Shown piece by piece: positions 1-8,834 of a stretch of DNA of 64,000 bases; positions within the stretch are counted from its first letter, which is position 1, and every line of letters starts with the position of its first letter. This DNA comes from CAZICM01 sp964537685. GTDB lineage: Bacteria > Myxococcota_A > Polyangia > Polyangiales > Polyangiaceae. The stretch lies in assembly GCA_964537685.1 (NCBI GenBank), contig CAZICM010000038.1, positions 23,900 to 87,899 of the forward strand, given 5' to 3'. The translations under genes and the position numbers were made by a program. Under the pieces are notes generated by a model. It was given only the letters and a program-made list of their open reading frames with translations, did no database searches and had not been told where the DNA came from.

Positions 1-1
1 T

Positions 2-439
2 CCCAAGCCTGCCGAACTCGATGCCCTGCGGGCGAGCGTGGGGGCGGCCAAAAAGCTGGTCGAAGGCGATATCAACCTGCAAATCCCTTCATTTCAAGGC
101 TTTTTAGCCCTATCTGAAGCGATGCTCGGCTTTGTGGACACGGCCCTCGCGGGTAAGGCCAAAGCGGCGCCCGGTGCGGACACATCGTTGGTCTTAAGCG
201 GCCTTGCGATGCATTATTCGCTGCTCGCGGCAGCCTATCTCGATATCTACAAAGATGCGGATGTACCCAAAGAACCGCCCTCGCTGACCGCCTCCCTCGA
301 CGTCCCCGAACCTGGAGGCGATGTATGCAAAGGCTGGGCATTACCCCGCTATTGCGATGTCAAGGCGGTAAAGGTGCCCAAGGAGCGTAAGTGGAGGACA
401 GACCCAGTGTGTATTGAAGTGGAAAGTGTGATGAAATAA
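2..439 (+). CDS. Hypothetical protein, 5'-truncated by the window edge
   Basis: The frame is open from the left edge to a TAA, so the true start lies outside the window. About 145 codons are visible. An internal GTG at position 38 could be mistaken for the start, but the preceding 12 codons read in the same frame with similar composition. The visible part is mainly helical and Ala/Leu-rich, followed by a Pro-rich stretch and two cysteines (GDVCKGW and PRYCDVK) near the end. I recognise no family. It converges on the alkylsulfatase gene with a gap of about 75 bases, in which only a weak 5-bp GCCTG/CAGGC stem is visible. That it is a gene is moderately sure; its function is unknown. Confidence 0.55.
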   Translation, partial: PKPAELDALRASVGAAKKLVEGDINLQIPSFQGFLALSEAMLGFVDTALAGKAKAAPGADTSLVLSGLAMHYSLLAAAYLDIYKDADVPKEPPSLTASLDVPEPGGDVCKGWALPRYCDVKAVKVPKERKWRTDPVCIEVESVMK

Positions 440-515
440 AAACGAGCCTGCAGGGAGAGTGTATCAGGCGACACCACGAATCAGGGAAGCAGCCCATTTC
501 AGAATAAATACACGC

Positions 516-2588
516 TCAGCAACCTCTGGGGAGTTTGCCCAAAATCCGAAGCTTTTTCTTGCCTGCCTCCTGCACGTCTGCTTTCTCCTTGGGCTCGAAT
601 CCCCTCCAGGCCAATAGCGCGTTGGGCCGCGGCGTGACAATTGGAAAGTCCGGCACGCCCTCGTCCAGACACGCGAACAGCTTGAACAGCGCGAGCTTGT
701 CTCCATATACCTTGATCTCTCCATTGGCAATGGCCGCGTTGGGTGTGGTCAACTGAGACATGAGCTCGTCAAGAACTTGGCGGGTCAGAATAATCGTCAC
801 GTTATCCTGCGCGCTCACCTTGTTCGCCGTTGTGCTCATCGCCCCATGGCTAAGCTCCACCAAATATTGCTCGTTCGTATCCGTGAAGATCCAATTCATC
901 ACGGTGGGCTTCTCGTCGATGCTCGCACGGGGTCCGTTGATGTGCCCAGCCATGGCGTCAAAAATCATCTCCAGCGTCATCGCCTGGGTCATGCTTGGAT
1001 CGGCTGTGGTCATCTCGGGTTCCGGCGTCCCGTGACGCAGCTCCTGCGCACCCATCAGATAAAAGTTTCGCCATGTCGCGGCCTCCGCTCGATAGCCAAG
1101 CTGCTCCAGCACATCCGCTTGAAGCAGTTTGGCCGGCTCAAAGTCGGGCTCGGCGAAGATGAGCTTGTTCAAGAGCTCTGCCGCCCAGCGGTATTCGCCC
1201 GCTAAGTAAGCCTTTTCGGCTTTTGCCAACACCTTGGTCCGGCCGCCCATGGCCTCGACATATTTGGGACTGCTCTCCTGCGGCGGAAGCGGATGCAAAT
1301 TCGAAGGGTTGCCGTCAAACCACCCCATGTATCGATCGTAAACAGCCTTCACGTTGTGGTTTACGCTGCCATAATAGCCTCGGCATGCCCACTCCTTCTC
1401 GAGCGCGGGGGGCATCTTGAACACCTCGGCGATTTCAATACCCGTATAGCCCTTGTTGAGCATGCGAAGCGTTTGGTCGTTGAGATAGCGGTACATATCC
1501 CGCTGCATGGTCAAGAAGCGGGCGACATTGCCGGTGGTGTCCGCGCGTTTATCCCATATGGGCCAATGGTGCGAAGCAAAGAGCACGTCCGTCTCCCTGC
1601 CGAACATGTTAAGCGTCTCATTGAGGTATTTGGACCAAAGCAGCGCGTCGCGCACTCTCGCACCGCGCAGCGTCTGGATATTGTGCATGGTGTGCACGGC
1701 GTTCTCGGCGGCGCAGAATGCCCGGGCCTTCGGAAAGTAAAAATCAAACTCCGAAGGCGCTTCGGCACCTGGGGTCATGTGGAAGACGATATCGACTCCA
1801 TCGACGGTCACAACCTGGCCTGTATGGGAGACGCTGATGGTGGGGGCGACGATTGAAATCTTACCGACGGACTGCCCCTTACCAAGACCAGCATCAACTT
1901 GACCATGGCTATCAACCTTGAGATAAGGGCCGTACATATATTGAGCTCGCCGGCTCATGGCGATTCCGGCATACACATTCTCACTGACGGCGTGTTCGAG
2001 AAACCCATCGGGAGCGATAACAGGAACGCCATTTTTTACATCATCGGGGGAAATGACACCGAGCACACCCCCGAAATGATCGACATGGCTATGGGTAAAG
2101 ATAACGCCTGCAACAGGCCGCTTGCTATCCTTGCCCACGGATTCGCAATACTCCCTGTAGAGCTTCAGCGCGTCCGCCGCACACTCACAGGAGATAAGCG
2201 GATCGATAATGATAAGTCCGGTTTTACCTTCGATGATGCTCATATTGGACATGTCGAAGGCTCGGACTTGATAAAAGCCTTCGGTGACGCTGAAGAGACC
2301 ATTGGTATTGTTCAACCGGGACTGACGCCAAAGGCTTGGATTCACAGCCGGGGGACATGGTGCGTTGATGGTCTGGTCGCTGTAGGGTTTGAGACTCCAG
2401 ACTTCCCTCTTGCCATCCTGAGACATAACGGTGACAGGATCCCAGGTGCGCAGAAAATTGAGCTGCGCGTCATCAAAATCATTTTGGTTATTGAAATCAA
2501 GCTCCCGTTCCATGGCTTGGTTGGCTTCCAAGGTGAAACGGGAAGGCTCTTTGGGATCTTTAGACAATTGCAAACGATTCGTCGTCAT
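516..2588 (-). CDS. Alkyl/aryl-sulfatase, metallo-beta-lactamase fold (SdsA1/YjcS/BDS1 family)
   Basis: A 690-residue protein that should hydrolyse alkyl sulfate esters such as SDS-like surfactants to alcohol and sulfate, using a binuclear zinc centre. Residues 165-173 hold the THSHVDHFG metal-binding motif (H166, H168, D170, H171). It is followed about 180 residues later by AAENAVHTMHN and LRGARVRDA, typical of the alkylsulfatase branch of the fold. A helical dimerisation region and an SCP2-like sterol-carrier domain (about 565-675) complete the family architecture. The length fits the 650-690 residues usual for SdsA1 and YjcS. The frame extends 13 codons further upstream, but an AGGAGG sits 8 bases before the ATG at 2588, which I take as the start. 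No signal peptide is visible, so it is probably cytoplasmic, unlike the secreted Pseudomonas enzyme. Confidence 0.9.
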   Translation of the reverse strand: MTTNRLQLSKDPKEPSRFTLEANQAMERELDFNNQNDFDDAQLNFLRTWDPVTVMSQDGKREVWSLKPYSDQTINAPCPPAVNPSLWRQSRLNNTNGLFSVTEGFYQVRAFDMSNMSIIEGKTGLIIIDPLISCECAADALKLYREYCESVGKDSKRPVAGVIFTHSHVDHFGGVLGVISPDDVKNGVPVIAPDGFLEHAVSENVYAGIAMSRRAQYMYGPYLKVDSHGQVDAGLGKGQSVGKISIVAPTISVSHTGQVVTVDGVDIVFHMTPGAEAPSEFDFYFPKARAFCAAENAVHTMHNIQTLRGARVRDALLWSKYLNETLNMFGRETDVLFASHHWPIWDKRADTTGNVARFLTMQRDMYRYLNDQTLRMLNKGYTGIEIAEVFKMPPALEKEWACRGYYGSVNHNVKAVYDRYMGWFDGNPSNLHPLPPQESSPKYVEAMGGRTKVLAKAEKAYLAGEYRWAAELLNKLIFAEPDFEPAKLLQADVLEQLGYRAEAATWRNFYLMGAQELRHGTPEPEMTTADPSMTQAMTLEMIFDAMAGHINGPRASIDEKPTVMNWIFTDTNEQYLVELSHGAMSTTANKVSAQDNVTIILTRQVLDELMSQLTTPNAAIANGEIKVYGDKLALFKLFACLDEGVPDFPIVTPRPNALLAWRGFEPKEKADVQEAGKKKLRILGKLPRGC

Positions 2589-2596
2589 TGACACAG

Positions 2597-2602
2597 CCTC
2601 CT
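2597..2602 (-). promoter_or_regulatory. Strong Shine-Dalgarno site fixing the alkylsulfatase start
   Basis: The minus strand reads AGGAGG followed by an 8-base spacer and the ATG at 2588. This near-perfect site favours the inner start over the longer frame beginning at 2627. Confidence 0.75.
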
Positions 2603-2812
2603 GCCCGTCGCATGCGACAGGCAACATGAAAGCGCAAGACGTATCGCACTCACTTCATTATGGCAAGAGAAATTGTGACATCGGACTCAGCCCGGCCCAA
2701 TCCAGGGGACAGCAAACGCACGATTCCGACACGGTGTCAAGACGCTTTGTTCCCGTACGGCACTTCAATGAATGCTCATGGAAACCCGAAGAACGCCGTT
2801 GCCTTGTCGTCC

Positions 2813-3448
2813 TCAAGGCCCCCACACCATCCAAGTCTCCTTGCAATCGCTCACCGGCACTTTCCCATCTTGCTCCCGGATAATCAACACCTGCTCTACC
2901 GGCGATTGAGGATATGTAACGTTGTTTTCGCATTCCGCGCTCTGGCCTGGACCTATCACGACCTTCGCCCCCACATTCACCGTGCATGTATTGAGCTTGT
3001 CCAAATCATTCCATTCCGCACATATCCCATAGTCCGTCCGGTATTTATCCTTGCTCCCAGAAGGCCGATCCAAAGTCCAATACGCCCCCGCTGGCTTTGC
3101 TTTCTTTGATGTCTCATAGGTCGAACTAAAGACCCGGTACACCGTCACCGGCTGCTTCACCACATACACGTCTCCCTTACACAAACTCCCCTTTCCAGGC
3201 GCCCCAATCGCAAACGAAGGCGCGGGCTCATCCACCAACCCCAACGCGGGCGGCGGCCTCTGCGCCGGCCCCGCACAGCTCGAAGCCGGCGGCGCTACCG
3301 GCTCGGACGTCGGCGCGGGCCCAGGCTGAGCTACACTCGCCGAAGCCTCGGGTTGAGGCAAGACCGTGCTATCGCTGGACCCCGTTGTGGCAGCAGCACC
3401 GCAGGCCGTCAGACCTAAAAACGCAAGGAATGCAGAGAGAATTCGCAT
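2813..3448 (-). CDS. Putative lipoprotein, unknown function
   Basis: A 211-residue protein with a signal peptide ending in a lipobox, LTAC at residues 13-16, so it is probably lipidated and membrane-attached. A Ser/Ala/Pro-rich linker (about residues 20-75) leads to a compact domain of about 130 residues. That domain has several Cys and Tyr residues, including GSLCKGDVYVVKQPVTVYRVF and a C-terminal SDCKETWMVWGP. I do not recognise the domain; the conserved-looking cysteines suggest a disulfide-stabilised periplasmic or surface domain. It stands alone on the minus strand, about 60 bases from the end of the DUF1552 gene and 224 bases upstream of the alkylsulfatase start. Confidence 0.7.
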   Translation of the reverse strand: MRILSAFLAFLGLTACGAAATTGSSDSTVLPQPEASASVAQPGPAPTSEPVAPPASSCAGPAQRPPPALGLVDEPAPSFAIGAPGKGSLCKGDVYVVKQPVTVYRVFSSTYETSKKAKPAGAYWTLDRPSGSKDKYRTDYGICAEWNDLDKLNTCTVNVGAKVVIGPGQSAECENNVTYPQSPVEQVLIIREQDGKVPVSDCKETWMVWGP

Positions 3449-3508
3449 GAACGCAACGCTAGGCGCCCATGCATAGGCTTGTCCAGAAAAAAGATCTCGA
3501 ACCGAAGG

Positions 3509-4864
3509 CTAAATCCCCGTTTCCAGCTCTACAATCGGATCGTTTACAAAGCCGGCCTCATAGCCAAACTCCGTCAAGGGAATTCCAGCGCCCCGAAGCG
3601 CCGTCAACAGCGCCCTCGACGTATTCCCACCCGCCTGCCGATAATGAACATTCCCCTTTAACCGTCCCCCGCCCTTTCCACATAAAAGCATCGGCATATC
3701 ACTCTGCGAATGGGTCCACCCCTCCGCATGCTCTGTGCATGCGAAAATCGAACAACTGTCCAGCAAATTCCCCACCCCCTCGGGCGTATTCTTTAAACGA
3801 TCGAGGAAATAGGCCAATTGCTTCATCGTAACCTTCACCGCCTCCACCTGCTTCGTATAGGGCGCCGGCTCTGTGTGATTCATATAATGCTGTCCATCCA
3901 TCGCCCCCACCATCCAATACACCACACCAGAACCACAGGTCGAATATTGAATCGAAAACGCCCGCGTCAGACCACAGGCCAGCGCCAGCGTCATTAAATC
4001 GCTCATCGCTTTGTTCTTCTCTTCAATTTGCTCGTTGGAGTTCACATCCCCCAACTCCCCAGGCGCCGCAGGCTTTTCACATGATGCCGCCGCCGACTTT
4101 AAACGCGCCTCCAGCTCTGAAATACTCGTCAAATGCTGCTCCAGCCGCTGCTTATCCTTCGAACCCAAGCGCCCCTGCAATCCCTTGATTTGCTCCCCCA
4201 CGGCATCGAGCACATGCACCCGAGCCTTGTTCAGCAGCGGATTCGATTCCTCCTGATTAAACAAACGCTCAAAAAAGGCTTGAGGCGACTCCTCCGAGGG
4301 ATTTACATTGGTCTCCCCATTCTTGCTCCCATTGTGGGATAGATGCTGAAAACTCGTCCCCTCATCCGTCCCCCGGAAGCGTGTCACCGCCGCCTCCAGC
4401 GACTTGTACGGACTCGGACTCTGGGACTGAAAATACTGCGCCGCAATCTGATCCACACTCGGATACTTCATCGTCGATACAATGGTATCCCGCACATCAT
4501 CAATCTTTAAATGCGGACCGCCCGAACATACCGCCGACATCCCCGAATGATGCGGATGAATCGGCGTCTTTACCGCCAAACCGCTAATCACACTCACATA
4601 CGCCTTATGCGGTAACAGCGCCTCCAAGGCATAGCCCGCAGGCACATTCCAATCCGGCCCTTCCATAGGCGGCGTCCACGTCGGCAAATGCACTCCATTG
4701 CCAAAAAACCATAGCCCAAAGCGCGTCGGAATCTCTGTTCCATCCGCCAGCGCCTCGCCATGCGTATTCAGCATAAAATCAAAGAACGGCAAACCGATGG
4801 CGACCGCGCCCCCAGCCAGCGCTCCCCTTAAAAATAAACGCCGCGAAGACTTTTGCTTGCTCAT
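3509..4864 (-). CDS. DUF1552 family Tat-exported protein
   Basis: A 451-residue member of DUF1552, a family of unknown function common in myxobacteria and planctomycetes and usually encoded beside DUF1592-type proteins. The N-terminus SRRLFLRG followed by a hydrophobic Ala/Gly stretch is a twin-arginine signal, so the protein is probably exported folded. Family-like segments include RFGLWFFGNGVHLPTWTP (about 47-64), HHSGMSAVCSGG (about 104-115) and IFACTEHAEGWTHSQSDMP (about 372-390). The ATG overlaps the TGA of the upstream DUF1592 gene as ATGA (4861-4864), which indicates translational coupling and joint function. Membership of the family is clear. The molecular role is not known; a cofactor-containing periplasmic or outer-surface function is only inference. 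Confidence 0.88.
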   Translation of the reverse strand: MSKQKSSRRLFLRGALAGGAVAIGLPFFDFMLNTHGEALADGTEIPTRFGLWFFGNGVHLPTWTPPMEGPDWNVPAGYALEALLPHKAYVSVISGLAVKTPIHPHHSGMSAVCSGGPHLKIDDVRDTIVSTMKYPSVDQIAAQYFQSQSPSPYKSLEAAVTRFRGTDEGTSFQHLSHNGSKNGETNVNPSEESPQAFFERLFNQEESNPLLNKARVHVLDAVGEQIKGLQGRLGSKDKQRLEQHLTSISELEARLKSAAASCEKPAAPGELGDVNSNEQIEEKNKAMSDLMTLALACGLTRAFSIQYSTCGSGVVYWMVGAMDGQHYMNHTEPAPYTKQVEAVKVTMKQLAYFLDRLKNTPEGVGNLLDSCSIFACTEHAEGWTHSQSDMPMLLCGKGGGRLKGNVHYRQAGGNTSRALLTALRGAGIPLTEFGYEAGFVNDPIVELETGI

Positions 4865-6498
4865 GGCTGTCCCTCCGTCACCGGCATACTCGCATAGCGA
4901 TATCCATCATTGCTCACCAGCGTGACCACCAGCTCTTTAAAGTTATAGCTATGGCTCACAAAACCCTCAATCACCTGATCGACGCTGCGATCATCGCCGG
5001 ACCCCGCCAAATGCGCGCCCGCATGCTCATAAAAACGCCGCGCCACACACGCCCCAACCTCGGGCAGCGATGCCACCAAAGCCGCCATTTCCAGCGCCCC
5101 GTTCACCGGCGTCCCATCCACATCCGTCGCCGAATCAATGGGTAAATTGCTCTCGTCCACCTCGCGATAAGCCCCTATCGCATCATAGTTTTCAAACGCA
5201 AATCCAATCGGATCCATCTTCGCATGACAGCCCGCGCATTCAGGATTCGTCCTATGCACATCCAGCCTCTGCCTCAAGGATGTCGGCTTGCCCGGATCGG
5301 GCTCGGGAAGCGTCGTGTTAATCCCCGGCGGGGGAGGCGGGATATCCTGACATAGCAAATTCAATCGCACAAAACGGCCCCTATGCGTCGGCGATGTCTG
5401 CGTTTTATGCGCATTGAGCGCCAAAAAGCCGGGCGTCGTCAAAATACCCGCCCTCGTTCCATCGTCCGGCAATGTTACCGGCATCCAATCCGGCCCCGAT
5501 ACCCCCTCGATTCCATACACCCTTGCCAAATCCTCATTGATGTATGTATCCCGCGTCGTAAACAAATCGCGGAAATCGCCCTCCCGCTCAAATACATTTT
5601 CCTCAAACATCCGCTCCAGCTCAATGCGCATCGAAGGCCCAAGCGTCGCCGTAATCTGAGGAAACTTATCGGGCTGCTTATCGAGCGAATCCAGCTTGCC
5701 AATATGCATAAAGTCGCGGAAAAACCGTGTCAGCGCCACCCTCGCCCTAGGATCGTCCAAGAGCCGCAGCGCATGCGCCCGAATCCCCTCCGCAGTCATG
5801 AGCTCGCCGTTTTGAGCCGCCGCCCTTAAATCGTCATCCGGCGGCGCATCCAACAACAGAAACGAAAGCCGGCTCGCCATCTCCCAGTTTGTATAGCGAT
5901 ATCCCAAAGGACTCTTCTCACCCACCTCAACGCGAAATAAAAAGTGAGGCGATTGAAGCACCGCGCCCAGCATAAACTTCACGCCCAGCACAGGATCGCC
6001 CAAATCCACAACCACTTTTTCGGCCACCGAAATAAGCGCGCTTACCTCGCTGTCGGAAACCGGCCTGCGCCACGCGCGCGCCGCAAATGAGCCGGCAAAA
6101 CTCTTGACACACGCATCGGAAACCGACGTAACGGCACAGCCAATCAACGCATCCCGCCTCAGCGGATCGGCAAACACCTGATTGAGCACTTCGTACGTCG
6201 CCTTCTCATACTTCTCGGCATCGAGCGGAGAAATCGTACTTTTTGCCGCGGAAATCGATGTAAAACCATAGAGCACATCATCCGCGGGCAAATCCTTTGG
6301 CATCACCAGAGGCTTACCAAACAGATCGAGCCAAGCATTCTTTAACTGAGGCTCGCTCAGCCGGTGAAGCGTCGCTTCCGCGGGAATAAAGCTTGGATCG
6401 GAAGCCAGTTTTTGTTCTTCCGGCGGATCGCCGATTACGCCCACGCAACCCGTCAGGGCCGCGAGCGAAAACAAGAGAGCTAGATGCCGATTTCGCAT
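4861..6498 (-). CDS. DUF1592/DUF1588-type multidomain lipoprotein with a CxxCH motif
   Basis: A 545-residue protein with the domain string usual for this group: DUF1587/1595-like N-terminal parts, DUF1592 (for example FRDFMHIGKLD and FEENVFEREGDFRDLFTT), DUF1588 and DUF1585. Residues 421-425 are CAGCH inside PECAGCHAKMDPIGFAFENYD. This is a CxxCH motif as in c-type haem sites, although haem attachment in the family is not proven to my knowledge. The start at 6498 gives a signal peptide ending in the lipobox LTGC. The longer frame from 6552 adds 18 residues before it and looks unlikely. The gene is translationally coupled to the DUF1552 gene by a 4-base overlap. It diverges from the lipoprotein gene at 6573 across 74 bases that must hold both promoters. 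Confidence 0.88.
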   Translation of the reverse strand: MRNRHLALLFSLAALTGCVGVIGDPPEEQKLASDPSFIPAEATLHRLSEPQLKNAWLDLFGKPLVMPKDLPADDVLYGFTSISAAKSTISPLDAEKYEKATYEVLNQVFADPLRRDALIGCAVTSVSDACVKSFAGSFAARAWRRPVSDSEVSALISVAEKVVVDLGDPVLGVKFMLGAVLQSPHFLFRVEVGEKSPLGYRYTNWEMASRLSFLLLDAPPDDDLRAAAQNGELMTAEGIRAHALRLLDDPRARVALTRFFRDFMHIGKLDSLDKQPDKFPQITATLGPSMRIELERMFEENVFEREGDFRDLFTTRDTYINEDLARVYGIEGVSGPDWMPVTLPDDGTRAGILTTPGFLALNAHKTQTSPTHRGRFVRLNLLCQDIPPPPPGINTTLPEPDPGKPTSLRQRLDVHRTNPECAGCHAKMDPIGFAFENYDAIGAYREVDESNLPIDSATDVDGTPVNGALEMAALVASLPEVGACVARRFYEHAGAHLAGSGDDRSVDQVIEGFVSHSYNFKELVVTLVSNDGYRYASMPVTEGQP

Positions 6499-6572
6499 AA
6501 GGAGCGAGCGTACACAGCCCGCGCTAAACATCAAGAGCCAACTTTTGGACAAACAATGATAGGCTCGCGCCC

Positions 6573-7517
6573 ATGCTGAAGCGCGCCCCCCAACCTTTGT
6601 CCAAACACCTAGGATACACGCTTATTTGTCTCATTCTCGGCGGCTTTTGCGCCTGCGGCCCCGAAAGCGAAAGCGCATCGGGCAGCTCGGATTCAAGCGG
6701 CAGCACCGGCGGCGGCAGCACCGGCAGCGGCCAAGGATCGGGCGTTCACGGATGCTTTGCCACCGAGACCACCTGCGATGGCAAATGCATCGACACCCAA
6801 AGCAACGCCCAGCACTGCGGAGGCTGCGGCAAAGCCTGCACGGGCGAAGCCGATCGCGTAGGCGCGTGCATCGAGGGAACGTGTCAATACCAATGCAACA
6901 GCGGCTTTGTGGATGATAACGGCGTATGCAAAAACTTCTTTGGCGCGCACGAATCGTTTCCCAACGACTGCCTGGGCTGCAATGTCCCCAACTCCATCAC
7001 GGGCAACTGTTCTTGCCCCGCATCCACTGCCACGCTATCGCTGGCCGTTCAAAGCGACTGTCCTGCCAATCCTCTTCGGGCCTCGACGCGCCTGAACCTA
7101 TGCGTCACGCCTGGGGTCTCGGACCAGAGCGACTTTGGAGGCGCCTATCAAGTCGACGATTTGGACGGCTGGTGTGGAGCGAGCGCCAAGTGCCGGGTGG
7201 GCAATCCCATGATGGGCGGGGCGTGTGGATGTCCGGCGGGTTTTGATGAAGCGATTGGCCTGCGTTCCATTATCCGGCTCCCGTGTGATCAAGGCGAAGT
7301 GGGCACGGTGATTGTGGTATGCGGCAACAAAGACGTTCCCCCGCGCACCTTTGGAGGCGCCTATCAATTTGACGATATCGATCCTCAATGCCGCGTTGGC
7401 AATCCTTGGACGGGAGGATGTTCATGTCCTGCTGGAACGACGGATCGGGTCTACCGGGTGATGGTCGATGGTGGGGCTGGGCTGTATGGGTCGACGATCC
7501 ATTTGTGCACCATGTAG
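6573..7517 (+). CDS. Cys-rich putative lipoprotein with a CGGCG motif and internal repeats
   Basis: A 314-residue secreted protein. The signal peptide ends around FCACGPES, an imperfect lipobox, and is followed by a Ser/Gly-rich linker typical of myxobacterial surface proteins. Next comes CDGKCIDTQSNAQHCGGCGKAC, the disulfide-rich CGGCG motif seen in many myxobacterial exported proteins. The rest carries a repeated element: GGAYQVDDLDGWCG...CRVGNPMMGGACGCPAG, then GGAYQFDDIDPQCRVGNPWTGGCSCPAG, each preceded by a Cys-containing strand. The many paired cysteines point to an oxidised extracytoplasmic protein. Its function is unknown. It is divergent from the DUF1592 gene and lies 15 bases upstream of the next lipoprotein gene, probably in one operon. 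Confidence 0.75.
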   Translation: MLKRAPQPLSKHLGYTLICLILGGFCACGPESESASGSSDSSGSTGGGSTGSGQGSGVHGCFATETTCDGKCIDTQSNAQHCGGCGKACTGEADRVGACIEGTCQYQCNSGFVDDNGVCKNFFGAHESFPNDCLGCNVPNSITGNCSCPASTATLSLAVQSDCPANPLRASTRLNLCVTPGVSDQSDFGGAYQVDDLDGWCGASAKCRVGNPMMGGACGCPAGFDEAIGLRSIIRLPCDQGEVGTVIVVCGNKDVPPRTFGGAYQFDDIDPQCRVGNPWTGGCSCPAGTTDRVYRVMVDGGAGLYGSTIHLCTM

Positions 7518-7532
7518 AAAGGAAAACCAATC

Positions 7533-8780
7533 TTGCTCTCCTTTACTCGTATTCTCCCCCCCGCCCTCCTTCTCCTTGCCTGTGGAGGCTCTCCCCCGCC
7601 CTCACCCGCCTCCTCGGCATCCTCTCCCCCTGCATCCACCGCCTCCACCCCTCCCAGCGCAACGCCAAACCCACCCCCAAGCACCGGCCCCAGCACCGCC
7701 GAAACTCCGCCCCCCACAGACCCCCACAAACTCCACTTCATCGCCTATGGCAAAGACACCTGGGCCATGCGCTTCCTCAACCAAAAACTCCACCGCCGCG
7801 CCCAAAACAACAGCTTTGAACGCTATCAAGGCCAAGGAAAATGGCTCCGCGACGATTTCTTGTCCACCTTTCCCACAAGCAATAGTTGGCAAGGCACCGT
7901 TATCCTCGAAGCCGAAGGAAATTGGCCCTCTCATCTTTATGCCCCCGTCCACGGAAAGTTCGATCAAATCTTTGAATACAAAGACCAGCAGTGGAAACCT
8001 ACCACCCTCCGCTATGCCGAACAGCTCCAGCCCTGGGCCGATGGAAGCGTTATCGGCCTTGTTCCTGGCAATACCCCCAATCCCTTTGTCGTCTATGGAA
8101 ACCCCAAGGTTCCCCTGCCCAAACCCGCCCGCCTCAAGAAACAGCGCTTCTTTTGCCCCCATCGCCTGGTTGTCCACGGCTACAAAGCCAAAACCACCGG
8201 CGACCTCGCCCTCTGGGGCACCGAATGCAAACAAGGCGAAAACTACCCCGACAACTACCATATCGAACGCTTTTATCCCGATGGCCGGCGCGAAACCATA
8301 AAATTCCCCCAACCCACCAAACGGGTCTGGGGTATGGCCTGGAACGGACGTCCTCCCGTGCTCGCCGTCTCTCCCGACGATATATGGATACCCACCCTTC
8401 AGCTCGAACCCCAAAAAGCCTGGCTGATGGCTCACTACGACGGCAAAAGCATTCAATACGAAGCCTTGCCCTTTGGAGGCCAGGAAGACTTTTTTGGAGC
8501 CGATCTCAAAGCCTCCGACGACGGCACCCTATGGTTTACCTTCCGGGCAGGCCATAGCAAACCCTTAGAACTCTGGTCCCGGTCCAAGGACGGCCAATGG
8601 ACCCAATGGGAAGTGCCTTCCATCTCGGCCATGCCTGGAGAAGAACGGTCGTATTACAACTATGCCAATCTATTTCCGGTGGGAAACGAGCTATGGATGG
8701 AAGCGGATTACTATACGAGCGGCTCGGTCATGGGGCATGCGATTTTATGCACCAAGGACTATAGCAAGGTGAAACCCTAG
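7533..8780 (+). CDS. Putative lipoprotein with a Pro/Ser linker and beta-propeller-like body
   Basis: A 415-residue protein starting with TTG at 7533, with an AAAGGA-like site upstream. The lipobox is LLAC, followed by a Pro/Ser/Ala-rich linker of about 50 residues that would hold the body away from the membrane. The body is rich in Trp, Tyr and short beta-like repeats (for example DDGTLWFTFRAGHSKPLELWSRSKDGQWTQWEVP), reminiscent of the sensor propellers of two-component regulators. This is a resemblance only; no family is assigned. The gene follows the Cys-rich lipoprotein by 15 bases on the same strand. Pro-rich low complexity at the start makes the opposite-strand and shifted frames open too; the lipobox and RBS favour this one. 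Confidence 0.72.
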   Translation: MLSFTRILPPALLLLACGGSPPPSPASSASSPPASTASTPPSATPNPPPSTGPSTAETPPPTDPHKLHFIAYGKDTWAMRFLNQKLHRRAQNNSFERYQGQGKWLRDDFLSTFPTSNSWQGTVILEAEGNWPSHLYAPVHGKFDQIFEYKDQQWKPTTLRYAEQLQPWADGSVIGLVPGNTPNPFVVYGNPKVPLPKPARLKKQRFFCPHRLVVHGYKAKTTGDLALWGTECKQGENYPDNYHIERFYPDGRRETIKFPQPTKRVWGMAWNGRPPVLAVSPDDIWIPTLQLEPQKAWLMAHYDGKSIQYEALPFGGQEDFFGADLKASDDGTLWFTFRAGHSKPLELWSRSKDGQWTQWEVPSISAMPGEERSYYNYANLFPVGNELWMEADYYTSGSVMGHAILCTKDYSKVKP

Positions 8781-8834
8781 AAGGGAATCCCACCTGGCAG
8801 CCACGGCTTTTTAGATATTTAGCGAGAGGTTCAG

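Noticed and set aside
7602..8456. 284-residue minus-strand frame opposite the propeller-like lipoprotein gene
   Set aside because: It is Gly/Phe/Val-rich without motif; the plus-strand frame has a lipobox and an RBS.
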